The position numbers and the translations under genes were made by a program. A model generated the notes under the pieces. It ran no database searches and was not told the DNA's origin. It was given only the letters and a program-made list of their open reading frames with translations. From an uncultured Rhodovulum sp. (GTDB lineage: Bacteria; Pseudomonadota; Alphaproteobacteria; Rhodobacterales; Rhodobacteraceae), in contig CAMIMK010000177.1 of NCBI GenBank assembly GCA_946221765.1, positions 1 through 6,642 on the forward strand: 6,642 bases of DNA, given 5' to 3'. Positions 5,843-6,642 of the stretch are shown one piece after another (the first letter of the stretch is position 1; every line of letters begins with the position of its first letter).

Positions 5843-6642
5843 ATGCGCCCCGGCTCCGCGGCAGGGCCAAGCCCCAGGGGCCGGTCGGGCTCAGGCGCGA
5901 TGCCGAGAAGATCGCGGGTGCGCTGCCCCCGCTGATGGCCGAGGCGGAACTGCTCGCGGCCAGCGTCTCGATGGGCCTGCACGGCCGCCGTCGCGCCGGG
6001 CATGGCGAGAATTTCTGGCAGTACCGCCAGGCGGTCCCGGGCGATCCGCGCTCGGCCGTGGACTGGCGCCGCTCGGGCAAGTCCGATGCGCAGTTCATCC
6101 GCGAGATGGAATGGGAGGCGCCGCAGACCGTCTCGATCTGGGTCGATGACGGCCAGTCGATGGATTATCGCTCGGACCGCAGCGAGCGCAGCAAGGGCGA
6201 GCGGGCCGCGCTGCTGGCGCTGGCGCTGGCGCTGCTTCTGGTGCGGTCGGGCGAGCGGGTGGCGCTGATGGGCACCAGCGCCGCCCAGCCCCGCGGCGGG
6301 CGCGCCCAGCTCAACCGCATGGCGATGTCCCTCGGGGGCGTCTCCGGGGAGGACCGGCCCGACTACGGCATCCCGCCGCCGGACAGGTTCACCCGCGGCG
6401 GGCGCGCCGTCTTCCTGTCGGATTTCCTCGCGGAGCCGGAGGGGTTGAGGCCGGTCCTCGCCCATGCCGCCGACATGGGGGTGCGCGGGGCCTTCGTGCA
6501 GGTGCTGGACGAGAGCGAGGAGGCCTTTCCCTTCGACGGCCGCGTCGTCTTCGAGAGCGTCGCCGGCCTGACCGAATTCGAGACCCAGCGCGCGCGCGCG
6601 CTCCGCACGGCCTATGCCGAGCGCCTCGCCCGTCGCCGGGAC
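5839..6642 (+). CDS. DUF58 domain protein (MoxR partner, VWA-like), 3' end cut off
   Basis: An open frame of 268 codons runs to the window edge without a stop; family members are usually near 300 residues, so little is missing. It starts at GTG (5839) inside the moxR stop (GTGA overlap), with a strong GGAGG at 5827-5831 seven nt upstream; no in-frame ATG gives a full-length product. DUF58 hallmarks are HGENFWQYRQAVPGDPRSAVDWRRSGKSD (55-83) and the following beta strand VSIWVDDGQSMDY (98-110), which begins a von Willebrand A-like fold. The metal-site motif is usually DxSxS; here it reads D103-D-G105-Q-S107, with Gly for the first Ser. A Leu/Ala-rich helix (124-141) and the FLSDFLAEPEGLRPVL region (198-213) follow. 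DUF58 proteins pair with MoxR ATPases, and the gene order supports this. Confidence 0.94.

Overview
The window is very GC-rich (by eye around 70%), densely packed, and reads like the chromosome of an alphaproteobacterium, most likely in the Rhodobacterales (Paracoccaceae/Roseobacteraceae type). The basis is the mix of families: HslV with a short propeptide, a DUF2585 (UPF0314) membrane protein between hslV and hslU, a DUF1285 protein divergent from a MoxR ATPase, and a MoxR-DUF58 pair. No transposase, phage gene, tRNA, rRNA or CRISPR array is visible. This is mainly a core-genome region.

Layout. Positions 1-350 hold the 3' end of an NlpD/EnvC-like protein with a degenerate M23 (LytM) domain. 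A 227-bp gap follows, with GC-rich hairpins and a good match to the alphaproteobacterial RpoH (heat-shock) -10 element just before hslV. Then comes a compact + strand cluster: hslV, a DUF2585 membrane protein, hslU, and 54 bp later a FadR/FCD-type GntR regulator. After that regulator a 330-bp gene-free stretch separates convergent gene ends; it contains an unusual run of back-to-back palindromes. A DUF1285 gene lies on the - strand. A 141-bp divergent promoter region follows, then moxR and a DUF58 gene on the + strand; the DUF58 gene starts at a GTG overlapping the moxR stop and runs off the window.

How the genes work together. HslV (threonine peptidase) and HslU (AAA+ unfoldase) form the two-part ATP-dependent HslUV protease, and the DUF2585 gene between them is probably co-transcribed. 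MoxR and DUF58 are a classic pair: a AAA+ ATPase and a von Willebrand factor A-like partner that usually open a longer operon of membrane and VWA proteins acting on envelope or metallo-protein maturation. DUF1285 shares their control region but is read the other way.

What stands out: the palindrome cluster at about 3766-4013, which includes a 16-bp bulged stem directly abutting a hairpin with a GTGA loop; the uncharacterised DUF2585 gene inside hslVU; loss of every zinc ligand in the M23 domain; altered metal-ligand positions in the GntR FCD domain; an atypical MIDAS motif in DUF58; and a perfect 14-bp tandem duplication in the moxR leader. I found no convincing new multi-gene system.
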